A DNA stretch of 64,000 nucleotides, from assembly GCF_002218085.1 (NCBI RefSeq), contig NZ_BDUC01000002.1:1229694-1293693 (forward strand), written 5' to 3'. The stretch comes from Tolypothrix sp. NIES-4075 (GTDB lineage: Bacteria; Cyanobacteriota; Cyanobacteriia; Cyanobacteriales; Nostocaceae). A program made the position numbers and the translations under genes. This document shows positions 8,852 through 17,014 of the stretch, one piece after another. A model generated the notes under the pieces. It saw nothing but the letters and a program-made list of their open reading frames with translations. It had not been told where the DNA came from and searched no databases. The first letter of the stretch is position 1, and each line of letters starts with the position of its first letter.

Positions 8852-9524
8852 ACAAAATCCAGTACAGTTTGTCACCACGGTTGAACTATCTGAAACTAAA
8901 AAACGGAGTGCAAGAACTGCAACTTTAGAGGTTAGGTTTTGTCCGGTATCAATAAGTCCTCCAAAGCGATTAAAGTTAGAAGGCAGTTTCAATGTTTACG
9001 CGGTTTATGCACGCGAAATTGACGTACCAGAAAATTGTGAACCAGTAGAGTGGATGTTACTAACTACTGAGTCAGTAACTACACAACAATTAGCCGCTCA
9101 AATTCTCCGTTGGTATACGTATCGTTGGCGAGTTGAAGAGTATCACAAGATTCTCAAATCCGGTTGCCAAGCCGAAAGCTATCGGTTGGCTGGTGAGAGT
9201 ATGTCAACTATGCTGGGTTTTTTGACTGTAATTGCTGCCCAACTATTAAGAATGACTTATTTGCACCGAACTTCTCCTCAAAGTTCCGCAACAGAGGTGT
9301 TAACAAAAATACAGATGGACGTGCTACTTGCAAGTACCCCACCATTACTAAAAAAAGACGTAGAATTTACGATTGATTGGGCGATTAGAGCAATTGCACG
9401 CTTGGGAGGATACTTAGAACATAGGAAAAACAGTGCAATTGGGATACAAGTTTTATGGAGGGGTTGGCTGGAGTTAGAAACTTTGTGCCAAGGTTGGCTG
9501 CTACACGATAGATTATATTCTTAA
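8852..9524 (+). pseudogene. IS4-like transposase, 5'-truncated
   Basis: About 223 codons of transposase C-terminal sequence. The hallmark is the YREK-like region ILRWYTYRWRVEEYHKILKS, where the Glu of VEEYHK is the third catalytic acid, preceded by PVEWMLLTTESV. Typical family members are 350-450 residues; the N-terminal DNA-binding region and the strands carrying the first two Asp residues are missing, deleted right after the left inverted repeat. The remaining frame is fused in phase with the interrupted host gene. Confidence 0.85.
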
Positions 9525-9613
9525 ATTAATGCATTGATTTTGCGATCGCTCTGGCTTTTTCTACAGGATAATGGTTCGCGAACGTTTTACGCGAAGCAGC
9601 GGAATTTTGTTTT

Positions 9614-10015
9614 ATGCATGACAAACACAAGCTTTTGCCCCAAGAGGATTTGTCTGAGCGTATAGATCAAGTCTTTTCCTTGAAAGAGCGCCTTGAGCAA
9701 GAGATTCAAACCATACTTGCGAACGGTAAGATAGCTCCATCTGGATGTTGGATTGTCCGTTATCTCGCCACAGGACGAAAGGAAAAATATTGGTACTATA
9801 AACTACAAGCAACTGAGCCAATATTTCCCACAAAGACTAATGGTAAACTTTCTAAATACAAGCATTTAGGTAAAGCTGGTAGTAAAGCTTACTTAGATGC
9901 CGTTGGGCAAATTCTTAATCGAGCCAAAATTGAAGCACTAGATCGTTCCATTGAAACTCTTAAGCTTGGTTTAAAAGATTTGGTTGAAGAAACTTCCAAA
10001 TATAAGAAAGATTAG
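9614..10015 (+). CDS. Passenger protein of IS element, unknown function
   Basis: 133 residues lying entirely inside the IS, 89 bp after the transposase remnant. N-terminal part is helical (DLSERIDQVFSLKERLEQEI). The centre has GCWIVRYLATGRKEKYWYYK and KYKHLGK, a pattern reminiscent of small proteins with a WYYK...YLGK core carried by cyanobacterial mobile elements. The C-terminus is helical and Lys-rich. No catalytic motif is seen. It could be a regulator or accessory DNA-binding factor of transposition; that is inference from location only. Confidence 0.65.
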   Translation: MHDKHKLLPQEDLSERIDQVFSLKERLEQEIQTILANGKIAPSGCWIVRYLATGRKEKYWYYKLQATEPIFPTKTNGKLSKYKHLGKAGSKAYLDAVGQILNRAKIEALDRSIETLKLGLKDLVEETSKYKKD

Positions 10016-10398
10016 CTGACTGATTCGCTAATATTATTTGCGAACCACTCTTTCTTTTCCACATCCCGTGAAAAGTCAGAACTATGATGAAGCCAAGTTA
10101 TACTTACTAGAAGATGAGTTTGAATCAGTTCAAGGTAGGCTGTTAGCTGCGGAATTAGTCTGAAATTGATTCATTTGTCAGAGAAAGAAAATCAGGCATC
10201 GCGATCCGAAATAGTCTTAACATAATTGCATACTCGACTATTTTATAGTTACTAAGCTGTTACCTCGGCTTGTGTATCAGTTTTATCACATGCTCCCATG
10301 CATGTCTGTATCTTCAATCAATCGACTTCTTCTGAATCAGACCTGAAGTGCCTTTAAAATGGGAGAATATAAAGAATCATTGGGAGGAATCAATCGTC

Positions 10399-10950
10399 AT
10401 GACTGTGATAGTTGCTAAGTGGACGATTGACGAATATCACCGCATGATTGACGCTGGCATTTTGAGCGATCGCAAAGTTGAACTACTCAAAGGGGAAATT
10501 GTCGAAATGTCGCCAGAAGGGGAACCTCACGCTTATAGTAGTGGTGAAGCTGGTGACTATCTAGCAAAGTTATTGGGTGAACGCGCAAAAATTCGTCATG
10601 CTAAACCAATTAGCCTACCTAACGACTCCGAACCAGAACCAGATATTGCCATTGTCCAACCTTTAGGACGCGAGTATCGACAGCATCATCCCTATCCAGA
10701 AAATATTTTCTGGTTGATTGAGTACGCTAACTCTAGTTTAGAAAAAGATTTAGAGACAAAAAGCAAAATCTATGCAGAAGCAGGTATTTTAGAATATTGG
10801 GTTGTCAATCTAAAAAAGTTACACCTGGTGGTGTTTCGAGAAATCTTAGATGGACACTACGCGACAAAACTGACATTAACTGGGGGAACAATTCAACCGC
10901 TTGCATTCCCAGATGTTTCTGTTGCGGTGGAACAAATTATTAACAACTAA
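10399..10950 (+). CDS. Uma2 family endonuclease-like protein
   Basis: 183 residues from ATG 10399, preceded by GGGAGG about 12 bp upstream. Uma2 (DUF820) proteins have a restriction-endonuclease-like fold and are strongly expanded in cyanobacteria. Visible family features are the start WTIDEYHRMIDAGIL, ELLKGEIVEMSPEG, the catalytic-type PEPDIAIV (Asp) and IEYANSSLEKDLETKSKIYAEAGILEYWVV (Glu-x-Lys type). No partner gene is adjacent. Cellular role in this organism is unknown. An in-frame ATG at 10348 is possible but would add a non-family extension. Confidence 0.88.
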   Translation: MTVIVAKWTIDEYHRMIDAGILSDRKVELLKGEIVEMSPEGEPHAYSSGEAGDYLAKLLGERAKIRHAKPISLPNDSEPEPDIAIVQPLGREYRQHHPYPENIFWLIEYANSSLEKDLETKSKIYAEAGILEYWVVNLKKLHLVVFREILDGHYATKLTLTGGTIQPLAFPDVSVAVEQIINN

Positions 10951-11145
10951 AAGAATTTACAGCCTTTTTTATCTCTGTGATTTTTTCGTACATAAATACT
11001 AGATTTTTAGAGTTTAATTGCCTTAAAAGGGCTGAGATATTGCTTATACAAACACTAGATAAATCTAACCTTATTCCTTTTCCCTCGTAAGCAAAAGCGT
11101 TTAGTCAGTTTAAAATTTGGATAAACGGGTGTGGAATTAAACATC

Positions 11146-12006
11146 ATGATAAATGCCTTAAAAATCCGGCAGATGACACCAAAAGATGTGCAGCTTGCCC
11201 TAAACTGGGCAGCAGCAGAAGGTTGGAATCCTGGTATCAATGATGCAATAGCCTTTCATGCTACCGATCCAACGGGATTCTTAATTGGAGAAGTGAATAA
11301 TGAACCAATTGCCTGCATCTCTGCTGTTTGTTATGATGCGACTTTTGGTTTTATCGGACTTTATATTGTTAAAAATAAATGGCGTCAACAGGGATATGGT
11401 ACACAGATTTGGCAAGCTGCTTGGCAACAGTTGAATTTAAGGTTAGAAGAGAATAAACGCAGTGTAGCCCTAGATGCCGTTGTGGAAAGAGAAGCAACTT
11501 ACCGTAAAATTGGTTTTACCCCGGCTTATCGTAATATTTCTCATGTTTACGAAACTACTAATTCTCATGTCCCAACAGATGTAGTTCCACTAGTTGATGT
11601 ACCTTTAACAGAAGTCATCCGTTATGATGCAGAACTTTTTGGTGTCAGCCGTCCTCAGTTTCTACAACCTTGGATTAACGTTCAACAAGGGGCTGCTTAT
11701 GGTGTGGTAGAAGCTGGTAAATTGAAAGGTTATGGTGTCATTCGTCCGTGTCATCAAGGCTTCAAAATAGGTCCGTTATTTGCGGATAATAGGGAAATTG
11801 CTGAATGCCTTTTTGAAGCTTTAACTAGTCATGCTGCTCTAGAGCCTGTATTTATTGATATACCTGATGCAAATTCGGCGATCGCCTCTTTTACTCGGCG
11901 CTATAATTTGCAACAATCATTCACCTATATTCGCATGTATTGCTATAGAACACTTATCACCGATCTAAATCGCATCTTCGGTGCAACTACTCTCTCATTA
12001 GGTTAG
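11146..12006 (+). CDS. GNAT family N-acetyltransferase with acetyltransf_18-type C-domain
   Basis: 286 residues from ATG 11146 (an in-frame GTG lies at 11131). The N-terminal GNAT domain has IVKNKWRQQGYGTQIWQAAW as acetyl-CoA loop, followed by ERSATYRKIGF-like EREATYRKIGF. The second half (about 140-286) resembles the C-terminal domain of YitH/DUF1248-type acetyltransferases, with GYGVIRPCHQGFKIGPLFAD. The substrate cannot be deduced. It stands alone between Uma2 and the cyclase-family gene. Confidence 0.8.
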   Translation: MINALKIRQMTPKDVQLALNWAAAEGWNPGINDAIAFHATDPTGFLIGEVNNEPIACISAVCYDATFGFIGLYIVKNKWRQQGYGTQIWQAAWQQLNLRLEENKRSVALDAVVEREATYRKIGFTPAYRNISHVYETTNSHVPTDVVPLVDVPLTEVIRYDAELFGVSRPQFLQPWINVQQGAAYGVVEAGKLKGYGVIRPCHQGFKIGPLFADNREIAECLFEALTSHAALEPVFIDIPDANSAIASFTRRYNLQQSFTYIRMYCYRTLITDLNRIFGATTLSLG

Positions 12007-12056
12007 GGTGCGCGGGGCTTGATAACGCACGCTACTAAACTAAAATTTATGAAAAT

Positions 12057-12980
12057 ATGAAAAAACTTGCACTTTTGTGCTTAGGATTTGTTTTTAGCTT
12101 GATTATTTGCTTGTCCATCAACGCCGCACAGCCAAGCACTCAGCCTGCTTTGTGGCAAGTTTATCAGCGATCGCTCAAAAGTGCGAAATATGTTGATTTA
12201 ACTCATGCGATCGCTCCCTCAATTCCAGTATGGTCAGGATTTGCACCGTCTAAGTTTACACCCACAGTCAACCCAAAGACAGGCAAGCCATACACTTATA
12301 AAGAAGATAACTTTGAAGCAACTCAATACAATTTATCTACAGATCAACTCGGAACCCAGTTAGATCCACCAGCCCACTGGAACCCTGATTATCCGGCAAT
12401 TGATGAATTACCTGCAACCTTCGCTGTTCGTCCTTTGGTGGTAATTCCCATCCAAGATAAAGTTGCCAAAAACCCCAACTATCACCTCACAGTTAAGGAT
12501 ATTCAGAATTGGGAAAATCAGCATGGTAAAATTCCGGAAGGGTCGGTTGTATTTGTACGCTCCGACTGGTCAAAAGAATGGTCAAACCCCGAAATAGCAA
12601 TGAGGACTAAGTTTCCTGGGGTGTCGTTAGAAGCTCTCAAATTCCTCCACCTACAACGCAAAATTTTGTTTCACGGACACGAACCCCTGGATACAGATAG
12701 TACTCCCACCCTTGAAGGAGAAGCTTGGTTATTAAAGAATGGATATACCCAAGCAGAAGCTGTCGCGAATTTAGATCAAGTTCCCCAGACAGGTGCATTA
12801 GTGGCGATCGGCTATCCTAAATTCAAAGGTGGCTTGGGAGGTTATGCTCGCTTCATTGCTATCTGTCCACCAGATTGGCAATATGGTGTTTCCGTCGGTC
12901 AAATTCCTGAATCTCCTCTAGCAAAAGCAAATAAACCACTTCACTGGGATAAACAGCTTGGTGTACGGGTACGCACTTAA
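12057..12980 (+). CDS. Cyclase family (kynurenine formamidase-like) exported protein
   Basis: 307 residues with a Sec signal peptide (MKKLALLCLGFVFSLIICLS...NAAQP, cleavage near 24). The mature part matches the cyclase/arylformamidase metal-hydrolase fold: YVDLTHAIAPSIPVW near 45, the metal motif variant QLGTQLDPPAHW (family consensus HxGTHxDxPxH, so the first His and the THxD His are replaced by Gln residues), and FHGHEPLDTDSTP. The substituted metal ligands mean activity may differ from kynurenine formamidase. Probably periplasmic; substrate unknown. Confidence 0.82.
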   Translation: MKKLALLCLGFVFSLIICLSINAAQPSTQPALWQVYQRSLKSAKYVDLTHAIAPSIPVWSGFAPSKFTPTVNPKTGKPYTYKEDNFEATQYNLSTDQLGTQLDPPAHWNPDYPAIDELPATFAVRPLVVIPIQDKVAKNPNYHLTVKDIQNWENQHGKIPEGSVVFVRSDWSKEWSNPEIAMRTKFPGVSLEALKFLHLQRKILFHGHEPLDTDSTPTLEGEAWLLKNGYTQAEAVANLDQVPQTGALVAIGYPKFKGGLGGYARFIAICPPDWQYGVSVGQIPESPLAKANKPLHWDKQLGVRVRT

Positions 12981-13079
12981 CGCATTTTCAAGCATAAAAA
13001 CGACTGGTTATAAACATATATTTAGCGTCAGAATAATCCAGTATTGTTATAACTTGTTTGATCTAAACTGAAAATTTCT

Positions 13080-13652
13080 ATGACTCCTCACGAAAGTGAC
13101 GCAAAACAAACTTCCGCTTCCTCTAAAGTATGGCGTATTTGGCAGGAAAATCTAACGTTAGTAGCGATCGCCTTATGTCTTGCCCTCTTTATTCGGACTT
13201 TTATCGCCGAACCGCGCTACATTCCTTCTGATTCGATGTTGCCAACATTATACACAGGCGATCGCTTGGTGGTGGAAAAAATCTCCTACAAATTCCACCC
13301 CCCGAAAACTGGGGATATCATCGTATTTCAGCCACCCCTAGAACTGCAACGTCGCGGATATCCCAAAGACCAAGCTTTTATCAAGCGCGTCATCGGTGAA
13401 CCTGGGGAAGTAATTACCGTTGTCAAAGGTAAAGTCTACCTCAACGGGCAACCCCTGCAAGAAGACTACATCGCTGAACCAGCAAATCAGCCCTTTCCAC
13501 CCGTGACAGTCCCCGAAGATGAATTTTTTGTCATGGGAGACAACCGTAACGATAGCAACGATTCTCGTTACTGGGGGTTTTTACCGAGAAAAAACATCAT
13601 TGGTAAAGCAATTTTTCGCTTTTGGCCCCTTAATCGCATTAAATTGATTTAA
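13080..13652 (+). CDS. lepB: Signal peptidase I
   Basis: 190 residues. It cleaves Sec signal peptides at the membrane. One N-terminal transmembrane helix (about 24-41), then the catalytic Ser in PSDSMLPTL, the region GDIIVFQPP, the general-base Lys in AFIKRVIGEPGE and the box GDNRNDSNDSRYWG. Length and motif order are those of cyanobacterial LepB. It stands alone; the next gene is more than 130 bp downstream. Confidence 0.95.
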   Translation: MTPHESDAKQTSASSKVWRIWQENLTLVAIALCLALFIRTFIAEPRYIPSDSMLPTLYTGDRLVVEKISYKFHPPKTGDIIVFQPPLELQRRGYPKDQAFIKRVIGEPGEVITVVKGKVYLNGQPLQEDYIAEPANQPFPPVTVPEDEFFVMGDNRNDSNDSRYWGFLPRKNIIGKAIFRFWPLNRIKLI

Positions 13653-13785
13653 CTTATATACCTCAAGTGCCTACCTTAGGATAGAAGACGAAACAATACT
13701 AAGTAAACCATTTGACTGATGTCGCCCCAAGCTCAGAGATCGAAGATTGTCTATTAGGAACAAACAAAAGTTAAGGATAGAGTTT

Positions 13786-14814
13786 GTGGATATCAACAGA
13801 CGAGATTTCCTGAAGACAGCTTCGATTTCCGGTTTGGCTGCGGGACTAGCAGCTTCTGAAGGTTTTCTCAGTCCACTTTTAGCGGCAACACCTCAACAGA
13901 CAACCAGAAACGGTGATATGATTTACCGCACGCTGGGACGCACAAAAGAGAAAGTCTCTGTCATCGGTTTGGGTGGTCATCATATCGGACGGCAAAAAGA
14001 CGAGCAAGAAAGCATTAAAATTATCCGCAGTGCGATCGACCGTGGAATTAATTTCATGGATAACTCCTGGGATTACCATAACGGTGGTAGCGAAATTCGC
14101 ATGGGTAAGGCGTTACAAGACGGCTACCGGCAAAAAGTCTTTCTCATGACCAAATTTGATGGTCGCACAAAAGAATCTGCCGCCAAGCAAATTGACGAGT
14201 CTCTGAAACGTCTACAAACGGATCGTATCGATTTAATCCAATTTCATGAAGTTATCCGTTTAGAAGACCCAGACCGGATTTTTGCTAAAGGTGGTGCAGC
14301 AGAAGCAGTGCTAGAAGCGCAAAAAGCAGGTAAGGTTCGCTACATTGGCTTTACCGGACACAAAGATCCTTTGGTTCACCTGAGGATGCTAGAAGTTGCT
14401 GCTCAAAATAACTTTCGTTTCGATACAGTGCAGATGCCACTTAATGTTATGGATGCCCATTTTCGCAGTTTTGAGCGTACAGTTTTACCTAAATTGATAC
14501 AAAATCAAATCGGTGTGCTGGGTATGAAATCAATGGGCGATCAAATTATTCTTAAGAGTAATACAGTTAAGCCTATTGAGTGTCTTCATTACGCAATGAA
14601 CCTGCCAACTTCAACTGTAATTACAGGCATTGACAGTATGTCCATTCTCAACCAAGCGTTTGAGGCAGCACGCACATTTAAGCCGATGAGTCAAGAGCAA
14701 ACCGCAGCTTTGCTTGCAAAAACTGCTAGAGTTGCTGCCAAAGGTGAGTACGAACTATTCAAGACTAGCAACCAATTTGACAGTACAGCTAAGAATCCAG
14801 AGTGGTTGGGGTAG
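13786..14814 (+). CDS. Aldo/keto reductase with Tat signal
   Basis: 342 residues from GTG 13786, with AAGGA about 8 bp upstream. The N-terminus NRRDFLKTASISG is a twin-arginine signal, predicting export in folded form with its NADP(H) cofactor. The barrel has IGLGGHHIG, the catalytic-type DNSWDYHNG (Asp and Tyr of the AKR tetrad), KFDGRTKESA and IQFHEV (His). AKRs with Tat signals are common in cyanobacteria; the substrate is unknown. A longer in-frame TTG start at 13747 would put extra residues before the Tat motif and is not preferred. Confidence 0.88.
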   Translation: MDINRRDFLKTASISGLAAGLAASEGFLSPLLAATPQQTTRNGDMIYRTLGRTKEKVSVIGLGGHHIGRQKDEQESIKIIRSAIDRGINFMDNSWDYHNGGSEIRMGKALQDGYRQKVFLMTKFDGRTKESAAKQIDESLKRLQTDRIDLIQFHEVIRLEDPDRIFAKGGAAEAVLEAQKAGKVRYIGFTGHKDPLVHLRMLEVAAQNNFRFDTVQMPLNVMDAHFRSFERTVLPKLIQNQIGVLGMKSMGDQIILKSNTVKPIECLHYAMNLPTSTVITGIDSMSILNQAFEAARTFKPMSQEQTAALLAKTARVAAKGEYELFKTSNQFDSTAKNPEWLG

Positions 14815-14836
14815 CTACTACAAAGGTGAAATTTGC

Positions 14837-15067
14837 AAGTTTCGTGTTCCGAACTCGAAGTTTCACCTTCGGAAGCTCAAGTTTCACCTTCGGAACTCGA
14901 AGTTTCACCTTCGGAAGCTCAACTTTCGTGTTCGGAACTCGAAGTTTCACCTTCTGAAGCTCAAGTTTCACCTTCGGAAGCTCAAGTTTCACCTTCGGAA
15001 CTCGAAGTTTCACCTTCTGAAGCTCAAGTTTCACCTTCTGAAGCTCAAGTTTCGTGTTCGGAACTTG
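14837..15067. repeat. Tandem array, 11 copies of a 21-bp unit
   Basis: Eleven head-to-tail copies of AAGTTTCACCTTCGGAAGCTC and close variants (AACTCG or AGCTC ends, GTGTTCGG for ACCTTCGG). There is no spacer DNA between copies. The period is a multiple of three, so several frames on both strands are open, but no start or ribosome site supports a gene. It lies directly after the aldo/keto reductase. Confidence 0.92.
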
Positions 15068-15090
15068 ACAGGGATAGTTATTATATACTC

Positions 15091-15138
15091 GTAGTGAGCA
15101 CTTTAGTGCTCAAGATAACCACTAAAGTGGTTACTACG
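15091..15138. repeat. Double hairpin of the GTAGTGAGC palindrome family
   Basis: GAGCACTTTAGTGCTC and CCACTAAAGTGG are adjacent hairpins bounded by GTAGTGAG and TTACTACG. Related elements occur at 22341-22373, 26357-26416 and 38020-38068. Confidence 0.7.
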
Positions 15139-15164
15139 GGCTTAAAGTTACGTTTATTGTGACT

Positions 15165-15698
15165 TTAAAACCTGAGATAATACATTAATTGCGCGATCGC
15201 ATCACCAGATATATTCAATCTTTGCTGAAAATCTATTAAGTTGCGATAATGTCCCGCTGATAAACGATTCTCTACTATTGCTTCAGCTAAAGACGCATTT
15301 ATAAAAGGAATTTTTACTAGATTCTCAACCGTTGCCGTATTAATATTAATTTGCGTAGGATTCCCTAAAGCTTCGTCGTCATAATAACTAAAATCTAGAA
15401 TCAGCTTTAGTGGTTCTAGTCGTTGCGCTGGTATACTCAAAGCAGCGGCAATATCTTCAATACAGTAAAATTTTACACCAACACGCGAAAGTTCGACAAG
15501 CGATCGCGCTTGATGAATCGATAAACCCGGTAAACGCAACCAATCATCTACAGTTGCTTGATTCGCATCAATCCGGATACCCAATTGTGCAGCGATCGCA
15601 ATCTCTGACCCAGATTGTAGTCGATAATAAGGATCGTTAAGCAGCCGGGAACGGAGTTTTTGCAACCTGGGGTTCAAAGGTAGCCAATTGTTCATCAT
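15165..15698 (-). CDS. Helix-hairpin-helix (ComEA-like) protein
   Basis: 177 residues. Two to three helix-hairpin-helix motifs are visible: VDDWLRLPGLSIHQARSLVE (about 52-71), a second hairpin near 80-100, and NINTATVENLVKIPFINASLAEAIVENR near the C-terminus. These bind DNA backbone, as in ComEA, the DNA receptor of natural transformation. There is no signal peptide or clear membrane anchor, so it may be cytoplasmic. Followed by the TM2-domain gene on the same strand upstream (12-bp gap), suggesting an operon. Confidence 0.8.
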   Translation of the reverse strand: MMNNWLPLNPRLQKLRSRLLNDPYYRLQSGSEIAIAAQLGIRIDANQATVDDWLRLPGLSIHQARSLVELSRVGVKFYCIEDIAAALSIPAQRLEPLKLILDFSYYDDEALGNPTQININTATVENLVKIPFINASLAEAIVENRLSAGHYRNLIDFQQRLNISGDAIAQLMYYLRF

Positions 15699-15709
15699 TT
15701 TCGCACTTT

Positions 15710-16084
15710 TCAGGTAATCTGGTCTAACAATTGGCGACGCTTTTGTTCAAATTCGTATTCAGAAATCAAACCATCTTGTCTGAGAGTATCTAAGGAGCGT
15801 AAAGCTTCAGCCATAGCAGTTATCTGATTGCTATTCGCTTGTAAATTTTTTACCGCTGACTTACCTAAATTAAAATTACGATCAAAAGCTTCTTCATCTT
15901 GCGCTAAATACCAAACTCCCTCAATCGCACTAGCTACCTTGGGAATCGGTGTCCAGGAAAGCAACACGTATAATAAACCCCATAAAGGCTGTCCCAAATA
16001 AAATTTATGTAACCCCGAAATTGTCAGCGTGCCAGAAAAAGCTAAAATGGCAGCTATGCTTCGGCTTTTTCGCTTAGTCAACAT
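15710..16084 (-). CDS. TM2-domain membrane protein with SHOCT-like tail
   Basis: 124 residues from ATG 16084 (MLTKRKSRSIAAILAF). Two transmembrane helices linked by a polar turn with GLHKFYLGQPLWGLLYVLLSW are the TM2 signature. The C-terminal 40 residues (TLRQDGLISEYEFEQKRRQLL) form a SHOCT-type short helical motif. Function of such proteins is not established. A 22-codon in-frame extension upstream starts within a small dispersed repeat (MALAKPSLF), so it is not chosen. Confidence 0.8.
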   Translation of the reverse strand: MLTKRKSRSIAAILAFSGTLTISGLHKFYLGQPLWGLLYVLLSWTPIPKVASAIEGVWYLAQDEEAFDRNFNLGKSAVKNLQANSNQITAMAEALRSLDTLRQDGLISEYEFEQKRRQLLDQIT

Positions 16085-16539
16085 ATTCCCAATTAATTTA
16101 TCCCTACCACAGTTTTGACACGAAAAGAGCGATGGCTTCGCCAACGCCAAGGGCGAACGCTATGAGCGCAAGTTAATAAATTTAGCATTGCTGCCATTTT
16201 ACAGAAAACCGAACAAATCGCTCTAAGAGCGAATATTAGATTCTCAAACGCTATCATAATGCACAGCATTGCGGCACTGAGCGCGATCGCTCTTGACGAT
16301 CGCGCTCAGTGCCAAAGCGAAATCTAAATCATTTCATAAATCTTATTCTAAAAAACCCACTGCCAGCTTAAGTTGTTGGACAGCAAGAAAAATTTCTCAA
16401 GTCAAGTGTTGAAATTTCGGTAAAAAACCGTACTCAAACCGAAGCTTCTTCTCTAGATTAGTTCCCTAGACTAAAATTAGACTATGAAGGCAAAAGTATA
16501 CGCGAATGAAGTGTTGTAACTCAGTTGAAGATAGGAAAA
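16085..16539. other. Gene-free stretch with dispersed repeat and HIP1 hairpin
   Basis: Contains a small dispersed repeat at about 16131-16171 (GGCTTCGCCAACGCCAAGGG), related to the one inside the kinase remnant, and the long hairpin at 16273-16313. The promoter of the DUF1825 gene must lie near 16440-16530, but no consensus is obvious. Confidence 0.55.
16273..16313. repeat. 17-bp perfect hairpin built on HIP1 motifs
   Basis: GGCACTGAGCGCGATCG at 16273-16289 is exactly complementary to CGATCGCGCTCAGTGCC at 16297-16313, with a 7-nt loop. Each arm carries a HIP1-like core. No T-run follows, so a terminator is unlikely. Confidence 0.85.
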
Positions 16540-16863
16540 ATGGGATTCTTTGACTCTGATCTAGTTCAGCAAGAAGCGAAGCAGCTATTTGAAGATTATC
16601 AAGCGTTGATCAAAATTGGCAACAATTACGGCAAATTTGATCGTGAGGGTAAAAAGCTGTTTATTGAACAAATGGAAGCGATGATGGATCGATATCGCAT
16701 CTTTATGAAGCGCTTCGAGCTATCAGAAGATTTTATGGCACAAATGACTATGGAGCAGATTAAAACACAGTTAGGTCAATTTGGTGTCACCCCGCAACAA
16801 ATGTTTGACCAAATGAACCTAACTTTACAACGGATGAAAACCGATTTAGGAAAACAGGCTTAG
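16540..16863 (+). CDS. DUF1825 family protein
   Basis: 107 residues from ATG 16540 (MGFFDSDLVQQEAKQLFEDY). It matches the cyanobacterial DUF1825 family along its length, a small, all-helical, soluble protein. Charged helices and no Cys; no enzymatic motif. I know no established function. A TTG five codons upstream is unlikely as start. It is followed by a long TAGTGGTTGG-type repeat and converges with the PBP gene. Confidence 0.82.
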   Translation: MGFFDSDLVQQEAKQLFEDYQALIKIGNNYGKFDREGKKLFIEQMEAMMDRYRIFMKRFELSEDFMAQMTMEQIKTQLGQFGVTPQQMFDQMNLTLQRMKTDLGKQA

Positions 16864-16865
16864 AG

Positions 16866-17008
16866 AAGTTAAGAGTTAGTGGTTGGTTGTTAGTGGTTGG
16901 TTGTTAGTTGTTAGTTGTTAGTGGTTGGTTGTTAGTGGTTGGTTGTTAGTTGTTGCTTGCTCCACTACCCACTACCCACTACCCACTATCCACTATCTAC
17001 TATCCACG
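16866..17008. repeat. Short tandem repeats GTTAGTGGTTG and CCACTAC
   Basis: A run of TTGTTAGTGGTTGG units is followed by the complementary-type heptamer CCCACTA repeated five to six times. The two halves can pair into an imperfect hairpin. Located between the convergent DUF1825 and PBP genes. Same class as 27820-27890 and 60376-60405. Confidence 0.8.
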
Positions 17009-17014
17009 CTCCTC

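Larger units (their letters stand above)
8797..10079 (+). mobile_element. IS4-like insertion sequence, internally deleted
   Basis: 1283 bp bounded by terminal inverted repeats that start CTGACTTTTCACGGGATGTG. The first 32 bp match perfectly, and similarity extends over about 55 bp with four mismatches. Exact 10-bp target duplications flank it (8787-8796, 10080-10089). It holds the C-terminal part of a DDE transposase (8852-9524) and a 133-residue passenger gene (9614-10015). The transposase lacks its N-terminal DNA-binding part and first catalytic Asp region, so the copy is probably immobile unless helped in trans. Just inside the left end lies the perfect palindrome GTTCGCGAATAATATTCGCGAAC (8831-8853). 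Confidence 0.9.
8595..10163 (+). pseudogene. Small hypothetical gene split by IS insertion
   Basis: Removing the IS (8797-10079) and one copy of the 10-bp duplication restores a single frame of about 91 residues. It begins MSNADDQYHVIPAQDP, passes through FSTNNYDEAKLYLLEDEF across the insertion site, and ends RLLAAELV at TGA 10161-10163. I recognise no domain; it looks like a small soluble cyanobacterial protein. As it stands, the 5' part reads through the left IS end straight into transposase sequence, producing a chimeric 311-codon frame from GTG 8589. Confidence 0.8.

Noticed and set aside
14837..15067. CRISPR array
   Set aside because: Copies are contiguous with no unique spacers and no cas gene is nearby; the same holds for 31006-31152 and 42009-42260.
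14714..15162. Open frames on both strands over the 21-bp array, including a lysine/phenylalanine-rich and a SPSEAQVSPSE-type product
   Set aside because: They exist only because a 21-bp period is divisible by three; no ribosome site, no non-repeat domain.
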